Shown here one piece after another: positions 43,947-52,315 of a DNA stretch of 64,000 bases (the first letter of the stretch is position 1; each line of letters begins with the position of its first letter). The stretch spans positions 1-64,000 of the forward strand of contig JBJKXM010000004.1 of NCBI GenBank assembly GCA_045561575.1, in the 5' to 3' direction. The DNA is from GCA-002715885 sp045561575. Lineage in GTDB: Bacteria > Bacteroidota > Bacteroidia > Flavobacteriales > BACL11. The notes under the pieces are model-generated. The model saw nothing but the letters and a program-made list of their open reading frames with translations. It made no database searches and was not told where the DNA came from. The position numbers were made by a program, and so were the translations under genes.

Positions 43947-44590
43947 TAACCAAAGAACAGAAAAACAGATTGTTATTTGGAATAATTTTCATTTCAGCAA
44001 TTTGGTTTGCAACTTATTACTCTTCAATATCTTGCTCTATTTTATTTGCAATCATTGGTTTTATATGCTTTTATGAAATGTGGTTATTAAGAAGAAATAA
44101 AACAAAATTTATTGCTTTAAGCTACATTGTCATTCCATTTACTTTAGTTCAAATTTTAATTTGGCAGAAATTATCAGTTAAAATATATAATGATATTAAT
44201 TGGATTCCTAATCCAATTCTTTATTTATTTGTATTAACATGGACTTTTGACACATTTGCATATATTACTGGAGTTAAGTTTGGAAAAACAAAAATTATGC
44301 CATCAATTTCACCAAAAAAATCATGGGAAGGATTAATTGGAGGAATAATTTTTACTTTGATTGTTGCTTTTTTAATATACAGAGACGATTTAACAACTGT
44401 ATTATTCTTTTCAATATTTGTTCCATTTTCTGCTACTTTAGGTGATTTTATTGAATCATACTACAAAAGACAAGCACAGGTAAAAGATTCTAGTAATTTA
44501 ATACCAGGACATGGGGGAATGTTAGATAGAATGGATTCATTTTTAATTTCAATATCAATTTTAAGTTTAATTATAATCACAACAGCATGA
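43943..44590 (+). CDS. cdsA: Phosphatidate cytidylyltransferase
   Basis: 215 residues with six or so membrane helices, shorter than the usual 260 or more. The family signature is complete: KDSSNLIPGHGGMLDRMDSFL near the C-terminus, with SPKKSWEGLIGG upstream. It makes CDP-diacylglycerol, the precursor of all phospholipids. It overlaps DUF2007 and psd by 4 nt each, so the order cdsA-psd is co-translated. Confidence 0.93.
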   Translation: MITKEQKNRLLFGIIFISAIWFATYYSSISCSILFAIIGFICFYEMWLLRRNKTKFIALSYIVIPFTLVQILIWQKLSVKIYNDINWIPNPILYLFVLTWTFDTFAYITGVKFGKTKIMPSISPKKSWEGLIGGIIFTLIVAFLIYRDDLTTVLFFSIFVPFSATLGDFIESYYKRQAQVKDSSNLIPGHGGMLDRMDSFLISISILSLIIITTA

Positions 44591-45228
44591 AAATTCACAA
44601 AGAAGGTAGAAGTATAATTAAAGGTCAAATTTTTTTATTGATAGTCGTTGGGATAATTTCTAATTTCAATACAAATTTTTTAAATTTCACGCTTCCAATA
44701 TTTATGTTTTTAATCCTATTTTCATCATATTTCTTTCGAATCCCAAAAAGAAATTTTAAAATTGAAAATGGAAAAATATATTCTCCTTGTGATGGAAAAG
44801 TTGTTGTAATTGAGGAAACTACAGAGTCAGAATATTTTAAAGATAAAAGATTACAAGTATCAATATTTATGTCTCCCTTGAACGTACATAACAATCTGTA
44901 TCCAATTTCTGGAATTATTGAATATGTAAAATACCACCCTGGAAAATACTTATTTGCTTGGAATCCAAAATCATCAACAGAAAATGAAAGAAATACTGTT
45001 GTAATAAAAAACAGTGATATTGAAATTTTATGTAGACAAATTGCAGGTTTTTTAGCAAGAAGAATAGTTTGCTACTCAAAAAAATCTAAAAATGCATCTG
45101 CAACTAATGAACTTGGATTTATAAAATTTGGATCTAGAGTTGATTTATTTCTTCCATTAGGTACTAAAATTAACACCAAAATTAATAATAACGTAACTGG
45201 TGGTATAAGCATTATAGGCACATATTAA
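44587..45228 (+). CDS. psd: Phosphatidylserine decarboxylase, short PSD-A type
   Basis: 213 residues. One or two N-terminal membrane helices, then SPCDGKVVVIEE, IFMSPLNVHNNLYPISG and RQIAGFLARRIVC. The self-cleavage site that forms the pyruvoyl group is the Gly-Ser in KFGSRVDLFLP. It converts phosphatidylserine to phosphatidylethanolamine. It overlaps cdsA by 4 nt. Confidence 0.94.
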   Translation: MKIHKEGRSIIKGQIFLLIVVGIISNFNTNFLNFTLPIFMFLILFSSYFFRIPKRNFKIENGKIYSPCDGKVVVIEETTESEYFKDKRLQVSIFMSPLNVHNNLYPISGIIEYVKYHPGKYLFAWNPKSSTENERNTVVIKNSDIEILCRQIAGFLARRIVCYSKKSKNASATNELGFIKFGSRVDLFLPLGTKINTKINNNVTGGISIIGTY

Positions 45229-45245
45229 TTTTAAATAAAATTTGA

Positions 45246-45253
45246 TATATTTG
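45246..45253 (+). promoter_or_regulatory. -7 box TATATTTG for the Cys-rich repeat gene
   Basis: Perfect TAnnTTTG match 22 nt before the ATG at 45276, just after the psd stop. Confidence 0.5.
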
Positions 45254-45275
45254 TATTGAACAAAACAAAGATATT

Positions 45276-45746
45276 ATGAAAAAATCAACATCAACTATTA
45301 TTGCTTTTACTCTAGCATTTTTTATTTCTTTATCAATTAATGCTCAAACAACTGCAACTAATGTTAAAAAAACTACAGAGTCTGAATGTGTAGATAAAAA
45401 AGAAAAAGAATGTACAAAATCAAACAAAGGATTTAGTTTCTCTTCAAAGAAGACTAAATCTGAAAGCTGTTGTAAGTCTAAAAATAATAAATCAGCACAA
45501 AAAACATCTTGTGATTCAAAAGCACAAAAAACATCTTGTGATTCAAAAGCACAAAAAACATCTTGTGATTCAAAAGCACAAAATGCATCAAATAGTAAAG
45601 CAAAACAATCTTCTTGCTGTTCAAAAACAGCAAAAGCTTCAAACAGAGATGCTGCTGCCAAAGTAAGACAAGCAATCGCAAAAGGTGAAATAACTCCTGA
45701 ACAAGGAAATGCTAGATTAGCAAGACTTCAAAAAAGTAATAAATAA
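45276..45746 (+). CDS. Exported Cys-rich repeat protein
   Basis: 156 residues. Signal peptide to about 23 (SINAQ). The mature part is rich in Lys, Ser and Cys. Three perfect nine-residue repeats AQKTSCDSK span about 74-100, flanked by CC pairs (SESCCKS and QSSCCSK). The last 30 residues (VRQAIAKGEITPEQGNARLARLQ) form a predicted helix pair. The cysteines, about a dozen in all, could bind metal or form disulfides in the periplasm. I do not recognise a family. A hairpin terminator follows. Confidence 0.75.
   Translation: MKKSTSTIIAFTLAFFISLSINAQTTATNVKKTTESECVDKKEKECTKSNKGFSFSSKKTKSESCCKSKNNKSAQKTSCDSKAQKTSCDSKAQKTSCDSKAQNASNSKAKQSSCCSKTAKASNRDAAAKVRQAIAKGEITPEQGNARLARLQKSNK
45495..45575 (+). 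repeat. Three tandem 27-nt in-frame repeats
   Basis: Units at 45495-45521, 45522-45548 and 45549-45575 read the same at DNA level and encode AQKTSCDSK. A diverged fourth copy starts at 45576. Identical codons suggest recent slippage and a potentially length-variable locus. Confidence 0.9.
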
Positions 45747-45767
45747 TTTAATTATTAATTTACAATT

Positions 45768-45796
45768 AAGCCACTTGTTTGAGTGGCTTTTTTTTT
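45768..45796 (+). terminator. Hairpin terminator after the Cys-rich gene
   Basis: Arms AAGCCACT (45768-45775) and AGTGGCTT (45782-45789) around loop TGTTTG, followed by T to 45796. It ends 3 nt before the ATG of the O-methyltransferase gene. Confidence 0.85.
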
Positions 45797-45799
45797 ATC

Positions 45800-46441
45800 A
45801 TGGAATTTTTAGACAAAAAAATTGAAGAATATATTCAATTAAAAACAACTCAAGAATCAAAATTACTTTCAAAATTAAATAGGGAAACTTGGGCAAAAGT
45901 TTTAATGCCTAGAATGTTATCTGGACATGTTCAAGGAAGGGTCCTAAGCTTATTTAGTAATTTGATAAAGCCTAAAAACATAATAGAGATAGGTACATAT
46001 ACAGGCTACTCAGCTCTATGCTTAGTAGAAGGTATTTCTGAGATGGGTGAACTTCACACAATTGAAATAAACGAAGAACATGCATTAATTGCTGAAAAAT
46101 ATTTTAAGGAATCCAAATACCAAAAAAATATCATACAGCATATTGGAAGCGCAATAAATATTATTCCGAAAATTGACAAAAAATTTCAGCTTGCCTTTAT
46201 AGATGCAGATAAAGAAAATTATTCGAATTATTTTGATCTCATAATTAATAAAATAGATATCAATGGAATAATCATAGCTGATAATGTTTTATGGAGTGGA
46301 AAAGTAATAGAATCAGATATGGATAATGAAACTAAACAATTAGATTTGTACAATCAAAAAATTATGAATGACAAAAGGGTAGAAAATGTTTTATTCTCAG
46401 TTAGAGATGGTCTTATGATATGTAGAAAAATTAAAGAATAA
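45800..46441 (+). CDS. Class I SAM-dependent O-methyltransferase
   Basis: 213 residues from the ATG at 45800 (MEFLDKKIEEYIQ). A TTG start 21 nt upstream would lie inside the terminator hairpin and is rejected. SAM-binding motif IEIGTYTGYSALCL near 57-70, then AFIDADKENYSNYFD with metal and substrate residues, and ADNVLWSGKV. It belongs to the caffeoyl-CoA/catechol OMT-like family; substrate unknown. It is followed directly by the proline dehydrogenase gene. No TAnnTTTG box is seen between the hairpin and the start. Confidence 0.92.
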   Translation: MEFLDKKIEEYIQLKTTQESKLLSKLNRETWAKVLMPRMLSGHVQGRVLSLFSNLIKPKNIIEIGTYTGYSALCLVEGISEMGELHTIEINEEHALIAEKYFKESKYQKNIIQHIGSAINIIPKIDKKFQLAFIDADKENYSNYFDLIINKIDINGIIIADNVLWSGKVIESDMDNETKQLDLYNQKIMNDKRVENVLFSVRDGLMICRKIKE

Positions 46442-47608
46442 ATGGTTGATTTAAACAATAATATTAATGCTTTTAATGACAAATCAAACACTGATTTAAA
46501 TAGAGCTTGGTTATTATTTTTAACAATAAGCAATCCTACAATATCAAAAATTTTAACTAATTTACTTCAAATAGCAATATCTCTTAAACTACCTATTAAC
46601 TATTTAGTTAAAATATCTATTTTCAAACAATTTTGTGGAGGAGAAACAATTACAGAAAGTAAAAAAACAATTGATAAACTTTGGAAATCCAAAATTGGAT
46701 CAATTTTAGACTATTCAGCTGAGGGAAAACAAAATGATAGTGATTTTAAAAGTGTTTATGATCAAGGAATTAAAATCTTAAATGAATCAGAAAACAAAAA
46801 TTATATACCATTTGTTGTTTTTAAATTGACAGGGCTTATAAATTTTGAAATTCTTGAAAAGAAAAATAAAAACATCTTACTAGATCAATCTGAGGAACAC
46901 ACATATAATATATTCTTAAAAAGACTAGAACAAATTTGTGATAAAGCAAAAGAAATAAATACTCCTGTTTTTATTGATGCTGAAGAAAGTTGGATTCAAA
47001 ATGCTGTAGATGAAATTGTCTTAAATCTTATGAAAAAATATAATCATGAAAATGTTTTAATATTTAATACTATACAAATGTATAGGAAAGATAGAGTAGA
47101 TTATCTAAACAAGATTATTGATATTGGAAATAAAGAGAAATTTAAAATTGGCTTAAAAATAGTTAGAGGCGCATACCATGAAAAGGAAATTGATAGAGCA
47201 AAAAAATACAACTATAATATTCCTGTTCATTTAAAAAAAGAAGATACTGATAAAGATTTTAATAAAGCTTTAGAAATTTGCGTACAAAATATTGATCGAA
47301 TTTCTATATGCTCAGGAACACACAATATAAAAAGTTCTGAATATTTAATTAGATTGATGAAAGAAAATGGCATAAAAAGTAACGATAAAAGAATTTATTC
47401 ATCTCAACTTCTTGGCATGAGTGATAACATTTCTTATAATTTAGCTAAAACTAATTATAATGTATGTAAATATGTTCCATATGGGCCAATCAAAGAAGTT
47501 ATCCCATATCTTATAAGAAGAGCTGAGGAAAACAGATCAATTTCAGGACAAATGAGTCGTGAATTATCTAATATTATTAAAGAAAAGAAAAGGAGAAGGG
47601 AAATCTAA
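46442..47608 (+). CDS. Proline dehydrogenase
   Basis: 388 residues, a flavin-dependent TIM-barrel PutA-type domain without the P5C dehydrogenase half. Landmarks are PVFIDAEESWIQNAVDE, GLKIVRGAYHEKE, ICSGTHNIKSSEYLI, and the substrate-binding end YGPIKEVIPYLIRRAEENRS. It oxidises proline to pyrroline-5-carboxylate. The gene abuts the methyltransferase stop and converges on the DUF4258-like gene with 4 nt overlap. Confidence 0.93.
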   Translation: MVDLNNNINAFNDKSNTDLNRAWLLFLTISNPTISKILTNLLQIAISLKLPINYLVKISIFKQFCGGETITESKKTIDKLWKSKIGSILDYSAEGKQNDSDFKSVYDQGIKILNESENKNYIPFVVFKLTGLINFEILEKKNKNILLDQSEEHTYNIFLKRLEQICDKAKEINTPVFIDAEESWIQNAVDEIVLNLMKKYNHENVLIFNTIQMYRKDRVDYLNKIIDIGNKEKFKIGLKIVRGAYHEKEIDRAKKYNYNIPVHLKKEDTDKDFNKALEICVQNIDRISICSGTHNIKSSEYLIRLMKENGIKSNDKRIYSSQLLGMSDNISYNLAKTNYNVCKYVPYGPIKEVIPYLIRRAEENRSISGQMSRELSNIIKEKKRRREI

Positions 47609-48015
47609 TTTTTACAAACTTCACTATCATTTAATGAAATATTCATAACCGTTACTTTTTTAGTTTTTGAACAGTATTCAAACATTACTTCAAAAAAATC
47701 TTCTTCAATTTGATTTTCAATTAAATAAAGTTGACATGGTTCTTGTTCCTTATTACTTTTTGAAAAATTAACATCTCCTCCATCTAGAATAGATAATACA
47801 TCAGATTTATCTATATCGAAATAAACTAATTGACATTCTGCAGTTGTTGAAAAAAAAGGTTGATCCTTTTTTAAATGATAAATTACTCTTTTATTAATAT
47901 TAAAATAATCAATATAAGCATAGAATGTATTTTTCAATCTGTTTTCAGGTCCTAGGGAAAGAAAAAAAATACTAATCAAAGCACCAAAACCAAATAAAAC
48001 AATTCTTTTTATCAT
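47605..48015 (-). CDS. DUF4258-like membrane-anchored protein
   Basis: 136 residues with one N-terminal helix (about 4-20, RIVLFGFGALISIFFLSLG). The core SILDGGDVNFSKSNKEQEP resembles DUF4258-containing proteins encoded next to tsaE in Flavobacteriia. It carries a Cys in EPCQLYLIEN and others at the C-terminus. Function unknown. It follows tsaE by 2 nt. Confidence 0.8.
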   Translation of the reverse strand: MIKRIVLFGFGALISIFFLSLGPENRLKNTFYAYIDYFNINKRVIYHLKKDQPFFSTTAECQLVYFDIDKSDVLSILDGGDVNFSKSNKEQEPCQLYLIENQIEEDFFEVMFEYCSKTKKVTVMNISLNDSEVCKN

Positions 48016-48017
48016 TT

Positions 48018-48440
48018 TTAATTGTATTCTTTAATATTGATTATCCTATTATTATCATCTAATTTCATATTAATTTTAAGATAATTAGTTGGAAGCAAAT
48101 CTTCTAGTTTTTCAGGCCACTCAATAAAACAATAAGAAGAACTAAAAAAATACTCTTCATATCCTATATCAAATACCTCATCTTGTTTTTCAGTTCTATA
48201 AAAATCAAAATGATATATTATGTCATCATTTACATTTGAGTACTGATTTACAATAGAAAAAGTTGGGCTAGAGACAACATCAGAAACCCCTAACTCTTTA
48301 CAAAACTTTTTAATAAATGATGTTTTGCCTACCCCCATTTCACCATAAAAAAGAAAAACCTTTGAATTATATTTCTCAAGAATCATTTTTGCAACAGCAC
48401 ACAATTCTTCTTCTTGTTTTATAATAAATTTTAAACTCAT
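48018..48440 (-). CDS. tsaE: tRNA threonylcarbamoyladenosine ATPase TsaE
   Basis: 140 residues. Walker A GEMGVGKTSFIKKF, then SSPTFSIVNQY and FDFYRTEKQDEVFDIGYEEYF, and FIEWPEKLEDLLP. With TsaB and TsaD it makes the t6A modification at A37 of tRNAs. Its ATG overlaps the corrected porX stop by 1 nt (TAATG), which supports the porX reconstruction. Confidence 0.95.
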   Translation of the reverse strand: MSLKFIIKQEEELCAVAKMILEKYNSKVFLFYGEMGVGKTSFIKKFCKELGVSDVVSSPTFSIVNQYSNVNDDIIYHFDFYRTEKQDEVFDIGYEEYFFSSSYCFIEWPEKLEDLLPTNYLKINMKLDDNNRIINIKEYN

Positions 48441-49982
48441 TATTTTGGTTCCATAACAATTACGGGAAGCAACATCTCCTCTAAAGAAACTCCACCGTGT
48501 TGATAAGTATTTTTATAAAATTAACGTATTTATTATAGTTATTCTGATATACAAAATACAAATCTTCTTTTGCAAAGATATACTTACTACTTATATTTTG
48601 TTTGGGCAAGAAAAATTTTAAAGGATCATTACTTCAAATACCTCATTTGAATTATAATTTAAATTTTTACCTTGTTTGTATCTTAAATTTGGATTTACTC
48701 GCTTATCCCCTATCACTTTTGATGGTTTATTTACATTTATTGTACCATGATCAGTTGTTATGACAATTTTAGACCCCTGTTCTGCAATTTTAGAGATAAT
48801 ATCATAAAGTGGTGAATGCTCAAACCAAGAAGATGTTAGCGATCTATAAGCAGAGTCATCATCTGCTAATTCCTTTATTACTTTCATCTCTGTTCTTGCA
48901 TGTGAAAGCATATCAACAAAATTATAAACTATAACATTTAAAGCATTATGTTTCATATTTTCAATTTTATTAATAACCTTTCTTCCAAAATCAATATTTG
49001 TGATCTTAGTGTAGGTAGATTTAAATTGATTCAAATTACATCTACTTAAATTATCAATTAAAAAATCTTCTTCAAACATATTTTTTCCGCCTTCATCCTC
49101 ATCATTTAGCCATTTATCCGGATATTTATTTGCAATTTCTGACGGTTTTAAACCTGAAAAAATAGAGTTCCTGGAGTATTGTGTAGAAGTAGGCAATATA
49201 CTCATATACATATCATCATCGATGATTTTAAATTTTTCTAATACCTTACCTTCAATAACTTTCCACTGATCATATCTTAAGTTATCTATTAATAATAAGT
49301 AAACAGGTTTTTCATTACTTAAATAAGGAAAAACTTTTTTTTTCAATAAATTATGAGATAATAAAGGGGAATTATTTTCATTAATCCAGTTTTCATAATT
49401 TTTAGATATAAATCTGAAAAATTGAGAATTAGCCTCTGTTTTTTGCATTGAAATAATTTCATCAATGCTATTATCATTTGATTTCTCAAGTTCTAACTCC
49501 CAAAAAATTATTCTTTTATACACATCACACCACTCTTCAAATGACAAATTAGAAGATAGTTGTAGAGAAATATTTCTAAATTCTTGCTGATAACCTCTAG
49601 CAATCTTTTCATCTACTAATCTTGATGAATCTAAATTCTTTTTTATAGATAAAAGTATTTGACTAGGATTGACAGGTTTAATTAAATAATCAGATATTTT
49701 AGACCCAATAGCTTCCTCCATTATACTTTCTTCTTCACTTTTGGTAATCATAACAACTGGAATATTATTAAACTTATCTTTAATTATATATAAAGTTTCA
49801 AGCCCAGATAAACCAGGCATATTCTCATCTAAAAAAATAAGATTAAATGAATTATTTTCAATGATTTCAAGAGCTTCATCACCACTTTTGGCGGTAGTTA
49901 AATTATATCCTTTTGACTGTAAATAAATTACATGTGGTTTTAGTAATTCTATTTCATCATCTACCCAAAGTATATTATTCAT
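48440..49982 (-). pseudogene. porX: T9SS response regulator PorX (REC-PglZ), frameshifted twice near the C-terminus
   Basis: Receiver domain at 1-115 (ILWVDDEIELL with the acidic pair, IFLDENMPGLSG with the phospho-accepting Asp, TKSEEE and LIKPVNP), a linker, then a PglZ alkaline-phosphatase-like domain (LLIDNLRYDQWKVIE, ILPTSTQYSRNSIFSGL and ITTDHGT). The frame stops after residue 454. One missing base at 48629-48630 and another in the T run at 48510-48514 would continue it as EV-NDPLKFFLPKQN ... NFIK-NTYQHGGVSLEEMLLPVIVMEPK, about 514 residues, the normal PorX length. With PorY, PorX controls type IX secretion. Its loss would be expected to impair secretion of the T9SS proteins here, so error is suspected. 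Confidence 0.9.
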
Positions 49983-50031
49983 CTTTAAAATATTTTATAC
50001 GAAAATTAAAAAAAAACATCTATTTTAGATT

Positions 50032-51273
50032 ATGCATTCTAATAAAAGAGCAAAAATAATTAATGACCCAATTTACGGATTTATTGAGATAGATAAAGGT
50101 ATAATAAATGATCTTATTAATCATAATTATTTTCAAAGATTAAGAAGAATATCTCAACTTGGACTTTCCTATTTAGTATACCCTGGAGCAGAACATTCTA
50201 GATTTCAGCATGCTCTTGGCTGCTTACACTTGATGAAAAAAGCACTAGATATTCTTGAAAAAAAGGGTCAAAAAATTACATCTGATGAGAAAACGGCAGT
50301 TAAAATAGCAATATTACTACATGATATAGGGCATTCACCATTTTCGCATGCACTTGAAAGAACATTAATCAAAAATATAAGTCATGAAGAAATAACTCTT
50401 CTTTATTTACATAGATTTAACGAAATTTTTGATGGAAAATTATCTTTAGCTATTAAAATTTTTACTGATAATTATAATAAAAAATTTCTAAATCAATTAG
50501 TCTCTTCTCAACTTGATATTGACAGATTAGATTACTTAAAAAGAGATAGTTTTTTTACTGGAGTTGCTGAAGGCAATATCGGAGTTGACAGAATCATTAA
50601 TATGTTGAATGTAGAAAATGATATGCTTGTAATCGAAGAAAAAGGAATATATTCTATTGAAAAATTCTTACTTGCCAGAAGATTAATGTATTGGCAAGTC
50701 TACCTTCATAAAACTGTTCTTTCTTCAGAGTTTATGTTGATAAAACTGATTCAACGAGCCGTTTATCTTGTAAAAAATCAACAAAAAATATATTTATCTC
50801 CAGAACTTGATTATTTTTTAAAAAATGAATTCACTCTTGAAGAATTAAAAAATGACAATAGTTTTTTAGAAAAATTCTCAAAAATGGATGATTATGAAAT
50901 TTTCACATGTTTAAAATACTGGATTGGCAGTAATGATTATGTATTATCAAATTTGTCAAAGAAAATTCTCAACAGAGATTTACTTAAGATTAAAATTCAA
51001 AAAAATAGTTTTGATATAACAAAAATTAAAGAATGTAAAGAAATAATGATAAATAACGAAAAAATTACCTCACATGAAGTTGATTTTTTTATTTTTTCTG
51101 AAAAAGTAAGTAATAGTCTATACACTACTAACGATGATAATATTAAAATTCTGTTTAAAGACGGTAGTATTAAAGATTTCTCTAATTCATCCGAACAATT
51201 TGATAATAAAGTGTTTAGTAAAACAATAAATAAATACTTTTTTTGTTTTCCTAAAGAATATTTTATAGAATAA
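50032..51273 (+). CDS. HD-domain phosphohydrolase (dGTPase/SAMHD1-like)
   Basis: 413 residues. The N-terminus DPIYGFIEIDKGIINDLIN and FQRLRRISQLG introduce an HD domain: HSRFQHALG, HDIGHSPFSHALE with the metal-binding His-Asp pair, and LDIDRLDYLKRDSFFTGV. Related enzymes hydrolyse dNTPs or other nucleotides. The gene sits between divergent porX and lpxD, a conserved arrangement in Flavobacteriia. Substrate not proven. Confidence 0.92.
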   Translation: MHSNKRAKIINDPIYGFIEIDKGIINDLINHNYFQRLRRISQLGLSYLVYPGAEHSRFQHALGCLHLMKKALDILEKKGQKITSDEKTAVKIAILLHDIGHSPFSHALERTLIKNISHEEITLLYLHRFNEIFDGKLSLAIKIFTDNYNKKFLNQLVSSQLDIDRLDYLKRDSFFTGVAEGNIGVDRIINMLNVENDMLVIEEKGIYSIEKFLLARRLMYWQVYLHKTVLSSEFMLIKLIQRAVYLVKNQQKIYLSPELDYFLKNEFTLEELKNDNSFLEKFSKMDDYEIFTCLKYWIGSNDYVLSNLSKKILNRDLLKIKIQKNSFDITKIKECKEIMINNEKITSHEVDFFIFSEKVSNSLYTTNDDNIKILFKDGSIKDFSNSSEQFDNKVFSKTINKYFFCFPKEYFIE

Positions 51274-51279
51274 ACATCA

Positions 51280-51287
51280 TACATTTG
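51280..51287 (+). promoter_or_regulatory. -7 box TACATTTG for lpxD
   Basis: Perfect TAnnTTTG match ending 5 nt before the lpxD ATG at 51293, predicting a leaderless or nearly leaderless mRNA. Confidence 0.55.
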
Positions 51288-51292
51288 TTTTC

Positions 51293-52315
51293 ATGAATTA
51301 CACTGTAAAAAAAATAGCAGAAATTTTAGGTGGTAAAGTCATAGGAAATAGAGAAACTATTATTAACAATATTGGTAAGATTGAAGATGCTAATATTGGT
51401 GACATTAGTTTTATATCAAACCCAAAATATGAAAAGTTTTTATACACAACTAATGCTTCATGTATTGTAATAAACCAAGATCTTAAATTAAATTCAGAAA
51501 CTAATATGACTAGAATTTTAGTTAAAGACTCATATGTAGCTTTATCAAAGTTAACAGAACTCTTTTCAGTTCAAGAAATAGAAAAGAATTCAATTTCAGA
51601 AAATTCAGTAATAGATTCTTCTTCTAAAATTGGAATAAATGCACATATTGGGCATTTTTCTATAATTGGAAAAAACTGTTCTATTGGCAAAAACGTTAAA
51701 ATTTATAATAACTGTATTATTGGAACAAATGTAATTATCAGAGACAACACCATAATTTATTCTAATGCTTGTATAAAAGACAACTGTATTATTGGTGAAA
51801 ATAACATTATTCACTCTGGAGCAGTTATTGGCTCAGATGGTTTTGGATTTGCTAATAATGGAAATCAATTGAATAAAATAAAACACCTGGGTAATGTTAT
51901 CACAAAAAGAAATGTTGAAATTGGAGCAAATACAACAATTGACAAAGCTTCTCTAGGTTCTACAATTATTGAAGAAGGTGTAAAATTAGATAATCTTATA
52001 CAAATTGGTCATAGTGTAAAAATTGGAAAGCACACAGCTATTGCAGGACTTACAGCAATTGCTGGCTCTACTGAAATTGGACAAAATTGCTTAATTGGTG
52101 GACAATGTGCCATTACAGGTCATATTAAAATAGGCAACAATGTTAGAATAGCTGGAAATAGTGGTATTGGAGGAAATATTAAAGATAATCAAACTGTTCA
52201 AGGAATTTATGCATTTAACAAACAAGATTTTCAAAGATCATACATTCTATTTAAGAGATTACCAAAAATTGTAGACAAGATTGATCAAATTAAAAAAGAT
52301 CTTGATAATTCATGA
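51293..52315 (+). CDS. lpxD: UDP-3-O-acylglucosamine N-acyltransferase
   Basis: 340 residues. N-terminal uridine-binding domain (1-100), then a left-handed beta helix of hexapeptide repeats. The catalytic His lies in LIQIGHSVKIGKHTAIAG. It adds the second acyl chain in lipid A synthesis. It is the first gene of the lpxD-lpxC/fabZ-lpxA-efp series; the 3' end overlaps lpxC by 4 nt (ATGA). Confidence 0.97.
   Translation: MNYTVKKIAEILGGKVIGNRETIINNIGKIEDANIGDISFISNPKYEKFLYTTNASCIVINQDLKLNSETNMTRILVKDSYVALSKLTELFSVQEIEKNSISENSVIDSSSKIGINAHIGHFSIIGKNCSIGKNVKIYNNCIIGTNVIIRDNTIIYSNACIKDNCIIGENNIIHSGAVIGSDGFGFANNGNQLNKIKHLGNVITKRNVEIGANTTIDKASLGSTIIEEGVKLDNLIQIGHSVKIGKHTAIAGLTAIAGSTEIGQNCLIGGQCAITGHIKIGNNVRIAGNSGIGGNIKDNQTVQGIYAFNKQDFQRSYILFKRLPKIVDKIDQIKKDLDNS

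Noticed and set aside
43943..44590. cdsA truncated by a frameshift because it is only 215 residues
   Set aside because: Start and C-terminal signature are both present in one frame and overlaps with neighbours are regular; it is a compact form.
45495..45575. Possible CRISPR-like array
   Set aside because: Repeats are tandem without spacers and are in frame in a protein gene.
45344..45681. Minus-strand ORFs opposite the Cys-rich repeat gene, with repeated segments of their own
   Set aside because: The repeats are simply the reverse complement of the 27-nt units. The plus frame has a signal peptide, promoter box and terminator.
45779..45799. TTG start giving a longer O-methyltransferase (MSGFFFI extension)
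   Set aside because: The start would lie inside the terminator hairpin and its T run would encode the Phe residues; the ATG at 45800 fits the family start.
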